Source of the DNA: JAAAPF01 sp046541805 | Lineage (GTDB): Bacteria; Pseudomonadota; Alphaproteobacteria; Geminicoccales; Geminicoccaceae | DNA: 44,400 nucleotides | Direction of reading: 5' to 3' | NCBI GenBank assembly: GCA_046541805.1 | Contig: JBKHCM010000009.1 | Span: forward strand, 1-44,400 | In this document: piece after piece, positions 34,372 through 42,207 of the stretch | Layout: every line of letters starts with the position of its first letter | Numbering within the stretch: the first letter of the stretch is position 1 | Made by a program: the position numbers and the translations under genes | The notes under the pieces: generated by a model | What the model saw: only the letters and a program-made list of their open reading frames with translations | Database searches by the model: none | Told to the model about the DNA's origin: nothing

Positions 34372-35241
34372 ATGCGACCCGTCGACGTCGACACCGCGCT
34401 CTTACGCACCTTCCAGGCGCTCGCCGCGACCCGGAGCTTCACCCGCACCGCCGAGCTCGTCGGCCGGACGCAGTCCGCCGTCTCCCAGCAGATCCAAAAG
34501 CTGGAGGAGATCGTGGGGCAGCGGCTGGTCGTGCGTTCGCGGCGCGAACTGCAGCTCACGACCGCCGGTGAGGTTCTCCTCGGCCACGCGCGCGAGGTGC
34601 TCGATGCCCTCGACCACGCCCTGGCGACGCTGCAGCTGCCGGCCGCCGGAGGCGAGGTCCGCTTCGGCTCGCCCGAGGACTTCGCCACCTTCTTCCTGCC
34701 GGACATCCTGGCGCGCTTCATGGCCGAGCACCCGACGGTGCGCCTGCGCACCCACTGCACGCTGACGCTCCATCTCCTCGAGGGCCTGGAGGCCGGCGAC
34801 TTTGACCTGGTCGTCATCAAGCAGGAGCCGGCGAAGCTGCATCCGGGCGCCATTCCCCTCTGGCGCGAGCGGTTGGTCTGGGTGGCGGCGGAGGAGCGCC
34901 CGCGCGCACCTTTGGACGGCGACGGCGGCGTCAAGCTGGTGCTGAGCCCGGAGCCCTGCGTCTACCGCGACCGGGCGATCGCCGCCCTGACCGCCGCGGG
35001 TCGGGCGTGGTCGGTGGTCTACACCAGCCCGAGCCTCGCCGGCGCCGCCGCCGCCGTGCGCGCCGGCCTCGGCATCACCGTGCTGCCGCGCAACATGGTG
35101 CCGCCCGGTCTGGCGCCGGTCGATCCGGCGCTGGACCTGCCCCGGCTGGAGGAGACGGTGATGTGCCTGGCGACCGCCGCGGAGCCGGCGCCGGCGGTGC
35201 GGGCCTTCGCGGGCTTCGTCCGCGAGCATCTGTTGCATTAG
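34372..35241 (+). CDS. LysR-family transcriptional regulator
   Basis: 289 residues. The N-terminal winged helix (DTALLRTFQALAATRSFTRT, then RTQSAVSQQIQKLEEIVGQR) is clear, followed by the effector domain (EVRFGSPEDFATFFLPDILA). Earlier in-frame starts exist at 34330 and 34294; ATG 34372 fits the usual distance from start to HTH. It lies 90 bases upstream of dabB on the same strand, so control of the carbon-uptake genes is likely. It is not clearly CbbR; the effector-domain text is closer to the LrhA/HdfR-like side of the family, but that is a weak reading. Confidence 0.9.
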   Translation: MRPVDVDTALLRTFQALAATRSFTRTAELVGRTQSAVSQQIQKLEEIVGQRLVVRSRRELQLTTAGEVLLGHAREVLDALDHALATLQLPAAGGEVRFGSPEDFATFFLPDILARFMAEHPTVRLRTHCTLTLHLLEGLEAGDFDLVVIKQEPAKLHPGAIPLWRERLVWVAAEERPRAPLDGDGGVKLVLSPEPCVYRDRAIAALTAAGRAWSVVYTSPSLAGAAAAVRAGLGITVLPRNMVPPGLAPVDPALDLPRLEETVMCLATAAEPAPAVRAFAGFVREHLLH

Positions 35242-35331
35242 CAACCCTTATGCTGCGAGGGCGAAAAATTTATTTCCCATGATGCGATCCGCCGGGCATA
35301 GGAGAACGCCTGCTTCGACGAAGGTGTGTCC
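35242..35331 (+). promoter_or_regulatory. Probable control region of the dab operon
   Basis: This 90-base gap holds the most A/T-rich patch of the area, GCGAAAAATTTATTTCCC (35261-35278). TTATGC (35248) and TATTTC (35271) are 17 bases apart and could be weak -35 and -10 boxes. A small inverted repeat, GTTGC-ATTA-GCAAC (35232-35245), overlaps the end of the LysR gene and has no T-tract, so it may be an operator rather than a terminator. Low confidence. Confidence 0.3.
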
Positions 35332-36858
35332 ATGCTCGGCCAAGACGCCCTCGCCGCGCTGCCCGGCGTCATCGTTCTACTGGGCGCCGTGCTCGCCGGC
35401 CTCGGCCGGCGTGCGGACCGCGGCGTCGCCCGCTCGCTCGGCGCACAGCGTGCCGCCTTCGCGCTCGCCGCCGCGCTCGCGTTGATCGTCTTCTTCGGCG
35501 GCCGCATCGACGGGGTGCTCTTCGCCATCGACCGCCTCGCCGCGGTCGTCGTGCTCTTGACCGCCGGGATCAGCCTGGCGGTGCAGACCTACGCCCGGCG
35601 CTACATGGACGGCGACGCCGCCATCCGCCGCTTCTTCCGCGACATGGGGCTGATGGCGGGCGCGATCCTCGTCATGGTCACCGCCGCCAACGCGCTCGTC
35701 TTCGCCGCCGGCTGGGTCGGCTCCAGCCTCGCGCTGGCGAGCCTGGTGGCGCACCGGCGCGGCTGGCCGGCGGCGCGGGCCTCGGCGCGGCGGACGGCGC
35801 TCATGCTCGGGATCGGCGACGGCGCGCTGGTGCTCGCCGCCCTGGTCGCGGTCGCCGCCTTCGGCACCGCCGACATCGCGACGATGGCGGCGGCGGCGAC
35901 GGCGCGCGCGGGCGAGCCGGCCGTCTTTGCGATCTCCGCCCTTTTGATCGTGGCCGCGCTCGCCAAGTCCGCGCAGCTGCCGCTCGCCGGCTGGCTGCCG
36001 GAGACGATGACCGCGCCGACGCCGGTCTCGGGCCTGATGCACGCGGGCTTCGTCAACGCCGGCGGCTATCTGCTCGCCCGCTTCGCCGACCTCTTCACCG
36101 CCCAGCCGGTCCTGCTCGCCGCGCTGTTCGCCATCGGGGCGGCGACGGCGCTCACCGGCTCGCTCGTCATGCTCGTGCAGAGCGACGTCAAGCGGGCGCT
36201 CGGCTGGTCCACCGTCGGCCAGATGGGCTTCATGGTGATGCAGTGCGGCCTCGGCGCCTTCGCCGCCGCGATCTACCACCTCGTCGCCCACGGCGTCTTC
36301 AAGGCGACGCTCTTTTTGGGCGCCGGCTCGGTGGTCCAGGAGGCGCGCACGCTCGACAACGCCCCGGCGGCGCGGGTGAAGGGGCGCGTCGGCCTGCCGG
36401 CGGCGCTCGGTTTCGGGGCCGCGGCCGTCGCCGCCGCGGCCCTGCCGGTGGTCGTCGCCCCGGCGGTGGTGCTCTCCGGCCCGGGCCTCCTGCTCGCCAG
36501 CTTCGCCCTGATGGCGAGCCTGCACGCGCTGGTGGTGTGGACCCGCCATCCGCGCGGTGTCGGCGTGGCGCTGTGGCCGGGCGTGCTGGTGGTGGCGGTT
36601 GGCCTCGCGGTCTACCTCGCCGGCACGGGCGGCATGGCGTTGTTGCTCGCGGACGCGGTGCCGGCGTTGCCGGCGACGGTGCCCAGGGTCTACGCGCTGG
36701 TGCCGCTGGTCTTCGCGCTGGCGCTGATCCTGTCCTGGACCGGCGTGCCGCGGCCGCTCGCCGGGTTGCGCGATCGGCTCTACGTGCGCCTGCTCTTCGC
36801 GGGCTTCCGGCCCGCGGGCCCGCACGACACCTTCAGCCACCGCATCGACGCCGCCTGA
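35332..36858 (+). CDS. dabB: DabB: NuoL-like membrane subunit of the inorganic-carbon accumulation complex
   Basis: 508 residues, about 13-14 membrane helices. The proton-channel family text is LAKSAQLPLAGWLPETMTAP, followed by TPVSGLMHAGFVNAGGYLLA and SDVKRALGWSTVGQMGFMVM. It resembles complex I subunit NuoL but stands alone, with dabA next to it and no other nuo genes, which is the DabAB arrangement. DabB is thought to use the proton gradient to drive CO2 hydration by DabA. ATG 35332 is chosen because GAAGG lies 7 bases upstream; GTG 35326 is too close to it. Confidence 0.92.
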   Translation: MLGQDALAALPGVIVLLGAVLAGLGRRADRGVARSLGAQRAAFALAAALALIVFFGGRIDGVLFAIDRLAAVVVLLTAGISLAVQTYARRYMDGDAAIRRFFRDMGLMAGAILVMVTAANALVFAAGWVGSSLALASLVAHRRGWPAARASARRTALMLGIGDGALVLAALVAVAAFGTADIATMAAAATARAGEPAVFAISALLIVAALAKSAQLPLAGWLPETMTAPTPVSGLMHAGFVNAGGYLLARFADLFTAQPVLLAALFAIGAATALTGSLVMLVQSDVKRALGWSTVGQMGFMVMQCGLGAFAAAIYHLVAHGVFKATLFLGAGSVVQEARTLDNAPAARVKGRVGLPAALGFGAAAVAAAALPVVVAPAVVLSGPGLLLASFALMASLHALVVWTRHPRGVGVALWPGVLVVAVGLAVYLAGTGGMALLLADAVPALPATVPRVYALVPLVFALALILSWTGVPRPLAGLRDRLYVRLLFAGFRPAGPHDTFSHRIDAA

Positions 36859-36876
36859 GCCCCGGGGATCGACGCC

Positions 36877-39648
36877 ATGGACGAGTTGCGCACCGACAGC
36901 CTCGAGCTCCGCGGCGCCCGCCTCAAGGGCGCGGCGCGCAACGCCGCCGACGTCGTCATGGCGATGTGGCCGCTCACCAGCTTCATCGCCGCCAATCCGG
37001 CGCGGATCATGGAGCGTCGGCCCTTCGCCGCGGCGGTGACCGAGATGCCGACGCGGCTCGGCGGCCGCGGCCTGTTGCCGCCGGCGGTCTATCGCGGGCT
37101 GGCGGCCAAGGGCTTCGTCGACCATGCCCGGCTGCGTGAGGCCTTCGAGCGGCGCACCGCCGGCACGGCGGCGGGCGCGCTCGATGTCGCCGGGACCACG
37201 ATCCCGCTGCGCGAAGCCCGTTGGCTGGCCCATTTCGAGGCCGCCTTCACCGCCGCCGCCGACCCGGCGCTCGCCGAGGCTGCCGAGGCCGCGGCCCGGC
37301 GCGTGCCCACCGACGCCCGGGTGGACCGGGCGCCGCGCGACGACGGCGGCCCGCTCGCCCGCACCGTCGACAAGATCCTGGTCCGCTGGCTCGCGGCCTA
37401 CACCGACACCGGCCAGGCCAGCTGGACGCTCCCGCGACGCGGCGACGGCCTGTTCGCGGCTTGGCGCGCGCTCGTCGCCCACGACCCGTCGCTGTCGCCG
37501 GCGGCGCGGGCGCGGCTCGAGCAGCTTCTCGCCCGCGCCGGCGAGGCGCGGGCGGAGCGTGCGCTCGTGCGTGCCCTCGACGAGCTGGGCGTCGCGGAGA
37601 GCGCGTGGCAGCGGACGCTGGAGTGGCACCTCCTGCGGCTGCCGGGCTGGGCCAGTTTCTTGAAGTGGCGCGGCGAGGCGGCGACGCCCGGCACGCCCGA
37701 CGCCGAGCTCCTGACCCACTATCTGGCGATCCGGCTGGTCTACACCGCCGCCCTCGCGACCGAGCTCGAGAGCGGCACGCCCGCGCCGCCGCCGGCGGAG
37801 AGCGCCGCCGAGCTGGAGGCGCGCGTCGCCCGCCACGGCGCCGCCCTCGCCGGCATCGCCGCCGCCTACGCCATCCCGCCGGCACGGCTCAGAGGCCTGC
37901 CGGCCGGCGAACTCACGGCGCTCGTGCGCGCGGTCGACGCCCTCGACGAGAACGCCCAATCGCTGATCTGGCTGGAGGCCCAGGAGGAGAGCTACCGCCG
38001 CGACCTCTTGGCCGCCATCGGCCGGCGCCTGCACGTCGGCGCCGAGGGCGTGGCCCGCCCCGACGTCGAGGCCCGCCCGGCGGCGCAGCTCGTCTTCTGC
38101 ATCGATGTCCGCTCCGAGCCGCTCAGGCGCAATCTCGAGAAGCTGGGGGCCTACGAGACCTACGGCTTCGCCGGCTTCTTCGGCGTGCCCATGGTCTATC
38201 GTGGCTTCGACGAGCGGGTGACGCTCGACGTCTGCCCGGCGCTGTTGCGGCCGCGCTATCGGGTGAGCGAGGCGCCGTCGCGCGCGTGTGCCGGCGCCGG
38301 CGAAGCCCACCGCGCCGGCCGCCGCGTCGAATGGCAGCTCGCCAAGCTCGCCTCGCGCCTCAAGGGCAGTGCCGCGGCCTGCTACGGCTTCGTCGAGGCA
38401 GCGGGGCTCGGGTTCCTCGTGCCGTTCGTCGCCAAGACCTTCGCCCCCGCCGCCTACGATCGCTGGAAGGCCCGCCTGGATCGCCGCGTGGCCCCGCCCA
38501 TCGAGGTGACGCCCGAGCTCGACCCCGGCGGCGACGTCGCGCCCGATCCGCACGGCCTCGCCTACGGGCTCAGTGCCGACGAGAAGGCCTATTTCGGCGA
38601 GGCGGCGCTGTCGGTCATGGGGCTCACCCGCAACTTCGCGCGCCTGATCGTCATGGTCGGCCACGGCAGCAAGACCGAGAACAACCCCTACGGTCCCGCG
38701 CTCGACTGCGGCGCCTGCGGTGGCAACGCCGGCGGGCCGAGCGCGCGGGTGCTGGCGGCGCTCTTGAACGAGCCCGGCGTGCGCGCCAAGCTCGCCGAGC
38801 GCGGCATCGCCGTGCCCGACGACACCTGGTTCATGGCCGCCGAGCACAACACCACGACCGACGCCGTCGTGCTCTTCAACGCGGGCGAGGTGCCGGCGAG
38901 CCACCGCGCGGACTTGGCGGCGCTGCGCCACGACCTGGCGACGGCGCGCGATCTCACCTGCGCCGAGCGGCGGGTGAAGCTGCCGCTCGCCGCCGACGGC
39001 GCGGCCTCGGCCACGGCGCACGCCCGCGCCCGGGCGAGCGACTGGGCCCAGGTCCGCCCGGAATGGGGGCTCGCCCGCAACGCCGCCTTCATCGTCGGAC
39101 CCCGCTGGCTCACCGCCGAGCTCAACCTGGAAGGCCGCACCTTCCTTCACTCCTACGACTGGCGCGGCGACGACGCCGGCAAGGCGCTCGAAATCATCCT
39201 CACCGCGCCGATGGTCGTGGCCGAGTGGATCAACACCCAGTACTACTTTTCCACCGTCGACAACCTCCGCTTCGGCGCCGGTACCAAGGTGACCCACAAC
39301 GTCACCGGCCGGCTCGGGGTGGTGCAGGGCAATGCCGGCGATCTGCAGATCGGCCTGCCGGAGCAGTCGGTGATGGCGGCCGAGGGCGAGCTCTACCACG
39401 AGCCCCTGCGGCTGATGGCGGTGGTGCTGGCGCCGCCGGGGCGGGTCGCCGCGATCGTCGAGCAGAACGCGGTGCTGCGCCAGCTCTTCGACCACGACTG
39501 GGTGGCGCTGGTGGTGCTCGACCCGGCCGACGGCCGCTTTCGCCGCTACGGTGCCGGTGGGCGTTGGCGCGACATCGGGCTTGCACCGGCCTCGGCGCCG
39601 GCCCCGACCGCGGCGGCGCCCTCCGCCGAACGCGAACCCGCGCTTTGA
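36877..39648 (+). CDS. dabA: DabA: zinc-dependent carbonic-anhydrase-like subunit (DUF2309)
   Basis: 923 residues. The proposed zinc ligands are all present: Cys408 and Asp410 in QLVFCIDVRSEPLRRN, His596 in IVMVGHGSKTENNP and Cys611 in ALDCGACGGNAGG. The spacing (two and fifteen residues) is that of the characterised Halothiobacillus DabA. The opening (AADVVMAMWPLTSFIAANPA) matches the DUF2309 family. Together with DabB it converts CO2 to bicarbonate inside the cell. It starts 18 bases after dabB. The protein is longer than the founding member, as often in Alphaproteobacteria. Confidence 0.95.
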   Translation: MDELRTDSLELRGARLKGAARNAADVVMAMWPLTSFIAANPARIMERRPFAAAVTEMPTRLGGRGLLPPAVYRGLAAKGFVDHARLREAFERRTAGTAAGALDVAGTTIPLREARWLAHFEAAFTAAADPALAEAAEAAARRVPTDARVDRAPRDDGGPLARTVDKILVRWLAAYTDTGQASWTLPRRGDGLFAAWRALVAHDPSLSPAARARLEQLLARAGEARAERALVRALDELGVAESAWQRTLEWHLLRLPGWASFLKWRGEAATPGTPDAELLTHYLAIRLVYTAALATELESGTPAPPPAESAAELEARVARHGAALAGIAAAYAIPPARLRGLPAGELTALVRAVDALDENAQSLIWLEAQEESYRRDLLAAIGRRLHVGAEGVARPDVEARPAAQLVFCIDVRSEPLRRNLEKLGAYETYGFAGFFGVPMVYRGFDERVTLDVCPALLRPRYRVSEAPSRACAGAGEAHRAGRRVEWQLAKLASRLKGSAAACYGFVEAAGLGFLVPFVAKTFAPAAYDRWKARLDRRVAPPIEVTPELDPGGDVAPDPHGLAYGLSADEKAYFGEAALSVMGLTRNFARLIVMVGHGSKTENNPYGPALDCGACGGNAGGPSARVLAALLNEPGVRAKLAERGIAVPDDTWFMAAEHNTTTDAVVLFNAGEVPASHRADLAALRHDLATARDLTCAERRVKLPLAADGAASATAHARARASDWAQVRPEWGLARNAAFIVGPRWLTAELNLEGRTFLHSYDWRGDDAGKALEIILTAPMVVAEWINTQYYFSTVDNLRFGAGTKVTHNVTGRLGVVQGNAGDLQIGLPEQSVMAAEGELYHEPLRLMAVVLAPPGRVAAIVEQNAVLRQLFDHDWVALVVLDPADGRFRRYGAGGRWRDIGLAPASAPAPTAAAPSAEREPAL

Positions 39649-39662
39649 GAGGGAGGCTCGAG

Positions 39663-39992
39663 GTGGCCCGTTCCGTCCTCCACGCCATGAAGAAGCTGGA
39701 AGTCGTCATCGAGGGCGAGCACGTCGCCTTCGTCGAGGGGCTGATGAAGGACGCCGGCATGACCGGCTACACGCTCGTGCGCGACGTCGCCGGCATGGGC
39801 CATCACGGCCCCCATGCCGGCCGGCTGACCTACAACGACCTCGGCTCCTACGTGATGCTGATCGCGGTCGGCCCGGACCGGCAGATCGAGCCGATCCTCG
39901 AGGGGCTCGCGCCGTTCCTGCGCGAGCACTCGGGCGTCGCCTTCGTCTCCGACGTGCAGGTGATGCGCGCGGAGTACTTCACCGCCGCCTGA
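39663..39992 (+). CDS. PII-like signalling protein of the dab operon (CPII-type)
   Basis: 109 residues from GTG 39663, which has GGGAGG 6 bases upstream; ATG 39687 would give 101 residues and keeps the conserved start (MKKLEVVIEGEHVAFVEGLM). GMTGYTLVRDVAGMGHHGPH is the PII beta2-T-loop region in a form found in the carboxysome/dab-linked CPII proteins, and SGVAFVSDVQVMRAEYF ends the fold. A studied CPII binds adenine nucleotides and bicarbonate, so it could sense carbon or energy state and gate DabA/DabB. It starts 14 bases after dabA. Confidence 0.85.
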   Translation: MARSVLHAMKKLEVVIEGEHVAFVEGLMKDAGMTGYTLVRDVAGMGHHGPHAGRLTYNDLGSYVMLIAVGPDRQIEPILEGLAPFLREHSGVAFVSDVQVMRAEYFTAA

Positions 39993-40013
39993 GCCCGGCC
40001 GTCGCGTCGCCGC

Positions 40014-41192
40014 TCAGGGTGCCGGCGCGGCCGCTTGCGCCTTGGCATCGGGGGTGGAGGTTGCGGGCTCGGCGTCGGCCGAGGCGGTCACGTGCTCGCA
40101 CCAGGCCTCGAGGACGAGCCTCTTCAGCGTTTGGCGAAAGCGCGGCCGCGACCAGCGCTTGGCGTGCGCGCTCAGGCGCTCCGGCGTGAACAAGGCGGCA
40201 TGGCGCTCGACGAAGGCGATGGCGTCGGCGAGCGCGGTGTCGGTGGGCTCGTCCAGCAGCACGCCCGTGGGATGGCGTTGCGTCAGCCCGGCAACGGTCT
40301 CCGCGGCCGCGCCGTTCACCGGCGTGATGACCGGGACGCCGGCCGCCGCCGCCCAGACCGCGCGCGGCTCGAAGCCGTCGCCGCGGGGCAGCACGACCGC
40401 GAGGGCGTGGGGGAGGAGCTCGGCGAAGCGCGCCGGCGAGGCGGGCTCGCTGCGGCCGCCGCGCCGGCGCCGGACGGCGGGACCGCCGTGCTTGACGATC
40501 TCGAGGTCAACGCGCCAGCGGGCGAGCGCGTCGAGCCGCGCGTTCCACGACGGCGTGATCGCATCGGCGGCGGCCAGGACGAGGTGGCCGCGTCGCGCCG
40601 ACGGGCCGAGCTCGGCGAGTTCAACCGGCGGGTAGAGGAGCTGCGCCTCGACGTTCCAGCGCCGCTTGAGCGTCGCCACCAGCCGCTGGGTCGCGCACCA
40701 GACGCGATCGGCCGACTGCACGGCGCAACGATCGCGCAGGGCGGCCCCCAAGGTCGGCTCGCGGGTGGCGTCATCGCCGTCGTCGAGACCGAGGATGAAG
40801 GTGAGATCGAGGGCGTCGGGGTGCGCCAGAAACCCGCGCGCTCGCCGGTCACCCAGTCGCAGCACGACATCGTAGTCGCCGAGATCGGGCGTCGCCGGCG
40901 CCGTGCGCCGCCGCCAGAGACCGCACCGCCGTGCGCGCGGGTTCCAGACGACCGGGGTCCGGTGGGCGACCGCACCGGGCGCGGCGCGACGATCGGTGGC
41001 GGCGTGAAGCTCGCCGTAGGGGAACGCGGCGAGGACGTCCTCGACCAGGGGCGTGCGCAGCCCGGCGTCGTCGAGCTGGTCGACCACCACCGCGATGCGC
41101 GCGATCTCCCCCGTCGGCCGGTAGAGCCGCAACTGATCGCCCGCGACCGTCGCGCTGTCGGCCCGGCGGCGCAACCAGCGTCGTTCCTCCAC
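40014..41192 (-). CDS. Glycosyltransferase, GT4-like (GT-B fold)
   Basis: 392 residues. The C-terminal half has the GT-B pattern: LLYPPVELAELG before the nucleotide-binding domain, then LPRGDGFEPRAVWAAAAGVP followed by VITPVNGAAAETVAGL. Of the usual E-x7-E motif only the first glutamate is clear (FEPRAVWAAA), so donor binding may differ. The N-terminal half is arginine-rich and poorly conserved. GTG 41192 is chosen because GAGAGGAGA precedes it; the frame is open further. Ends with a low-complexity AAAPAP tail, 22 bases from the PII-like gene, which is convergent. Substrate unknown. Confidence 0.75.
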   Translation of the reverse strand: MEERRWLRRRADSATVAGDQLRLYRPTGEIARIAVVVDQLDDAGLRTPLVEDVLAAFPYGELHAATDRRAAPGAVAHRTPVVWNPRARRCGLWRRRTAPATPDLGDYDVVLRLGDRRARGFLAHPDALDLTFILGLDDGDDATREPTLGAALRDRCAVQSADRVWCATQRLVATLKRRWNVEAQLLYPPVELAELGPSARRGHLVLAAADAITPSWNARLDALARWRVDLEIVKHGGPAVRRRRGGRSEPASPARFAELLPHALAVVLPRGDGFEPRAVWAAAAGVPVITPVNGAAAETVAGLTQRHPTGVLLDEPTDTALADAIAFVERHAALFTPERLSAHAKRWSRPRFRQTLKRLVLEAWCEHVTASADAEPATSTPDAKAQAAAPAP

Positions 41193-41286
41193 GGCCCGTC
41201 TCCTCTCGGCTGGATCGCATCGATCCTGTCGCCGACCGGTTGACGGTGCGTTAAGCAGGGGCGTTGTCGCCGCCGATGAGAGGGCC

Positions 41287-41556
41287 ATGCTCGCCGCCGC
41301 CGCCGGACTGCACCAGCCCGCCGCCCGCGTCCGGGTCGGCGGCATGGTCTTCGCCCACCTCGTCCGGCGCTACGCGCGCGCCGAGCCGACGGCCGATGTC
41401 CGTCGCGCCCCTGGCAACGGCGGATTTCGTCGCTGGTTCCGCTGGATCGTGGCGGCGGCGCTGGGCGGCATCCGGCATCTGGTCGCCCTCGGCTCCACGC
41501 TTGGCCTCGCGAGCGCAGCCCTCGGCGCGTGGAGGCGGTGGTGGAGGGCGTCGTGA
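41287..41556 (+). CDS. Small basic membrane-associated protein, unknown
   Basis: 89 residues with no recognised family. The C-terminal half has one hydrophobic stretch (WIVAAALGGIRHLVALGSTL...AALGAW) flanked by arginine and tryptophan (RRWFRW and WRRWWRAS), suggesting a membrane helix or amphipathic anchor. A purine-rich GAGAGGG lies only 2-3 bases before ATG 41287. Its stop overlaps the GTG of the TusA-like gene (GTGA at 41553), which supports it being expressed with that gene. It is divergent from the glycosyltransferase. Confidence 0.5.
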   Translation: MLAAAAGLHQPAARVRVGGMVFAHLVRRYARAEPTADVRRAPGNGGFRRWFRWIVAAALGGIRHLVALGSTLGLASAALGAWRRWWRAS

Positions 41557-41783
41557 GCCTGGGGGAGGCCGTTGACACGCGGGGCCTGCAATGCCCGCTG
41601 CCGGTGCTCAAGCTGCGCAAGGCGCTGCTGCAGCGAGCGCCGGGCGAGCGGGTCACGCTGTTGGCCACCGACCCGCAAGCCGCCCGCGACGTTCCCGCCT
41701 TCTGCGCGGAGGCGGGTCACGACCTGCTCGAGCAGGAGGAAGCACCCGCGGGCACCTGGCGCTTTGTCGTCGCCCGCGGCTGA
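41553..41783 (+). CDS. TusA-family sulfur-carrier protein
   Basis: 76 residues. DTRGLQCPLPVLKLRKALLQ contains the CPxP active-site motif with Cys14, and LLATDPQAARDVPAFCAEAG is the second half of the fold. Members pass sulfur for tRNA thiolation or other sulfur trafficking; which one applies here is open. Several GTG codons are in frame (41529, 41538, 41541, 41553); 41553 gives the normal family length and overlaps the upstream stop. The neighbourhood gives no sulfur-metabolism partner. Confidence 0.85.
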   Translation: MSLGEAVDTRGLQCPLPVLKLRKALLQRAPGERVTLLATDPQAARDVPAFCAEAGHDLLEQEEAPAGTWRFVVARG

Positions 41784-41788
41784 CGCGG

Positions 41789-42130
41789 CTACCAGCTCGG
41801 CGGCGCGGCGGCGCCGATGGGCGCTTCGCGAAGGCCAGCGCGGTCGCGCCGGCCTTCGCGAAGCGCAGCGTCGCCCGCACGGTCTCGCCTTCGACCAGCG
41901 ACGCCGCGAGGTCCGCGAACATGACTTGGTCGCCGCCGGGTTCGCGGGCGACCGTCGCGCCCGGCGGGATCTCGAGACCGTCGGCGGGCGGCCGCATCCG
42001 CATGACGCCGTGGGCCATCGTCATCGCGTGGATCTCGACCCGGCCGGCGATCTCGGCCGCGTGACCGACGTGCCGCGCCGAGACGTCGCTGCGAGGCGCG
42101 GCGCCGCGGCACAGAGCCGGGCGAGGCGCG
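41789..42130 (-). pseudogene. Remnant of a PCu(A)C copper-chaperone gene
   Basis: Read leftward, one frame gives HAAEIAGRVEIHAMTMAHGV, then MRMRPPADGLEIPPGATVAR and LVEGETVRATLRFAKAGATA, the C-terminal part of the DUF461/PCu(A)C family. A second frame takes over at the end (EAPIGAAAPPSW, stop at 41789). The upstream half, including the signal peptide, cannot be found in any frame. The metal site is also damaged: the family's H-x-M near GGYHLM reads GGDQVM, so one histidine is lost. The stretch 42131-42207 before cbiO shows nothing recognisable. Confidence 0.62.
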
Positions 42131-42207
42131 TGGTCGGCGCGAGGTCCGCCGAGGGCGGTCGAGCCTTGCCGTGACCGCGATGACGCGCGCCGTCGAGCCG
42201 CCCGGCG

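Noticed and set aside
35232..35245. The GTTGC-ATTA-GCAAC hairpin as a terminator of the LysR gene
   Set aside because: The stem is only 5 bp and no T-run follows; it overlaps the stop codon and is more likely chance or an operator.
35377..39495. A 1372-codon open frame on the minus strand opposite dabB and dabA
   Set aside because: It is a by-product of GC-rich third positions: composition is Arg/Gly/Glu-rich without any family, and the plus strand carries two clearly recognised genes.
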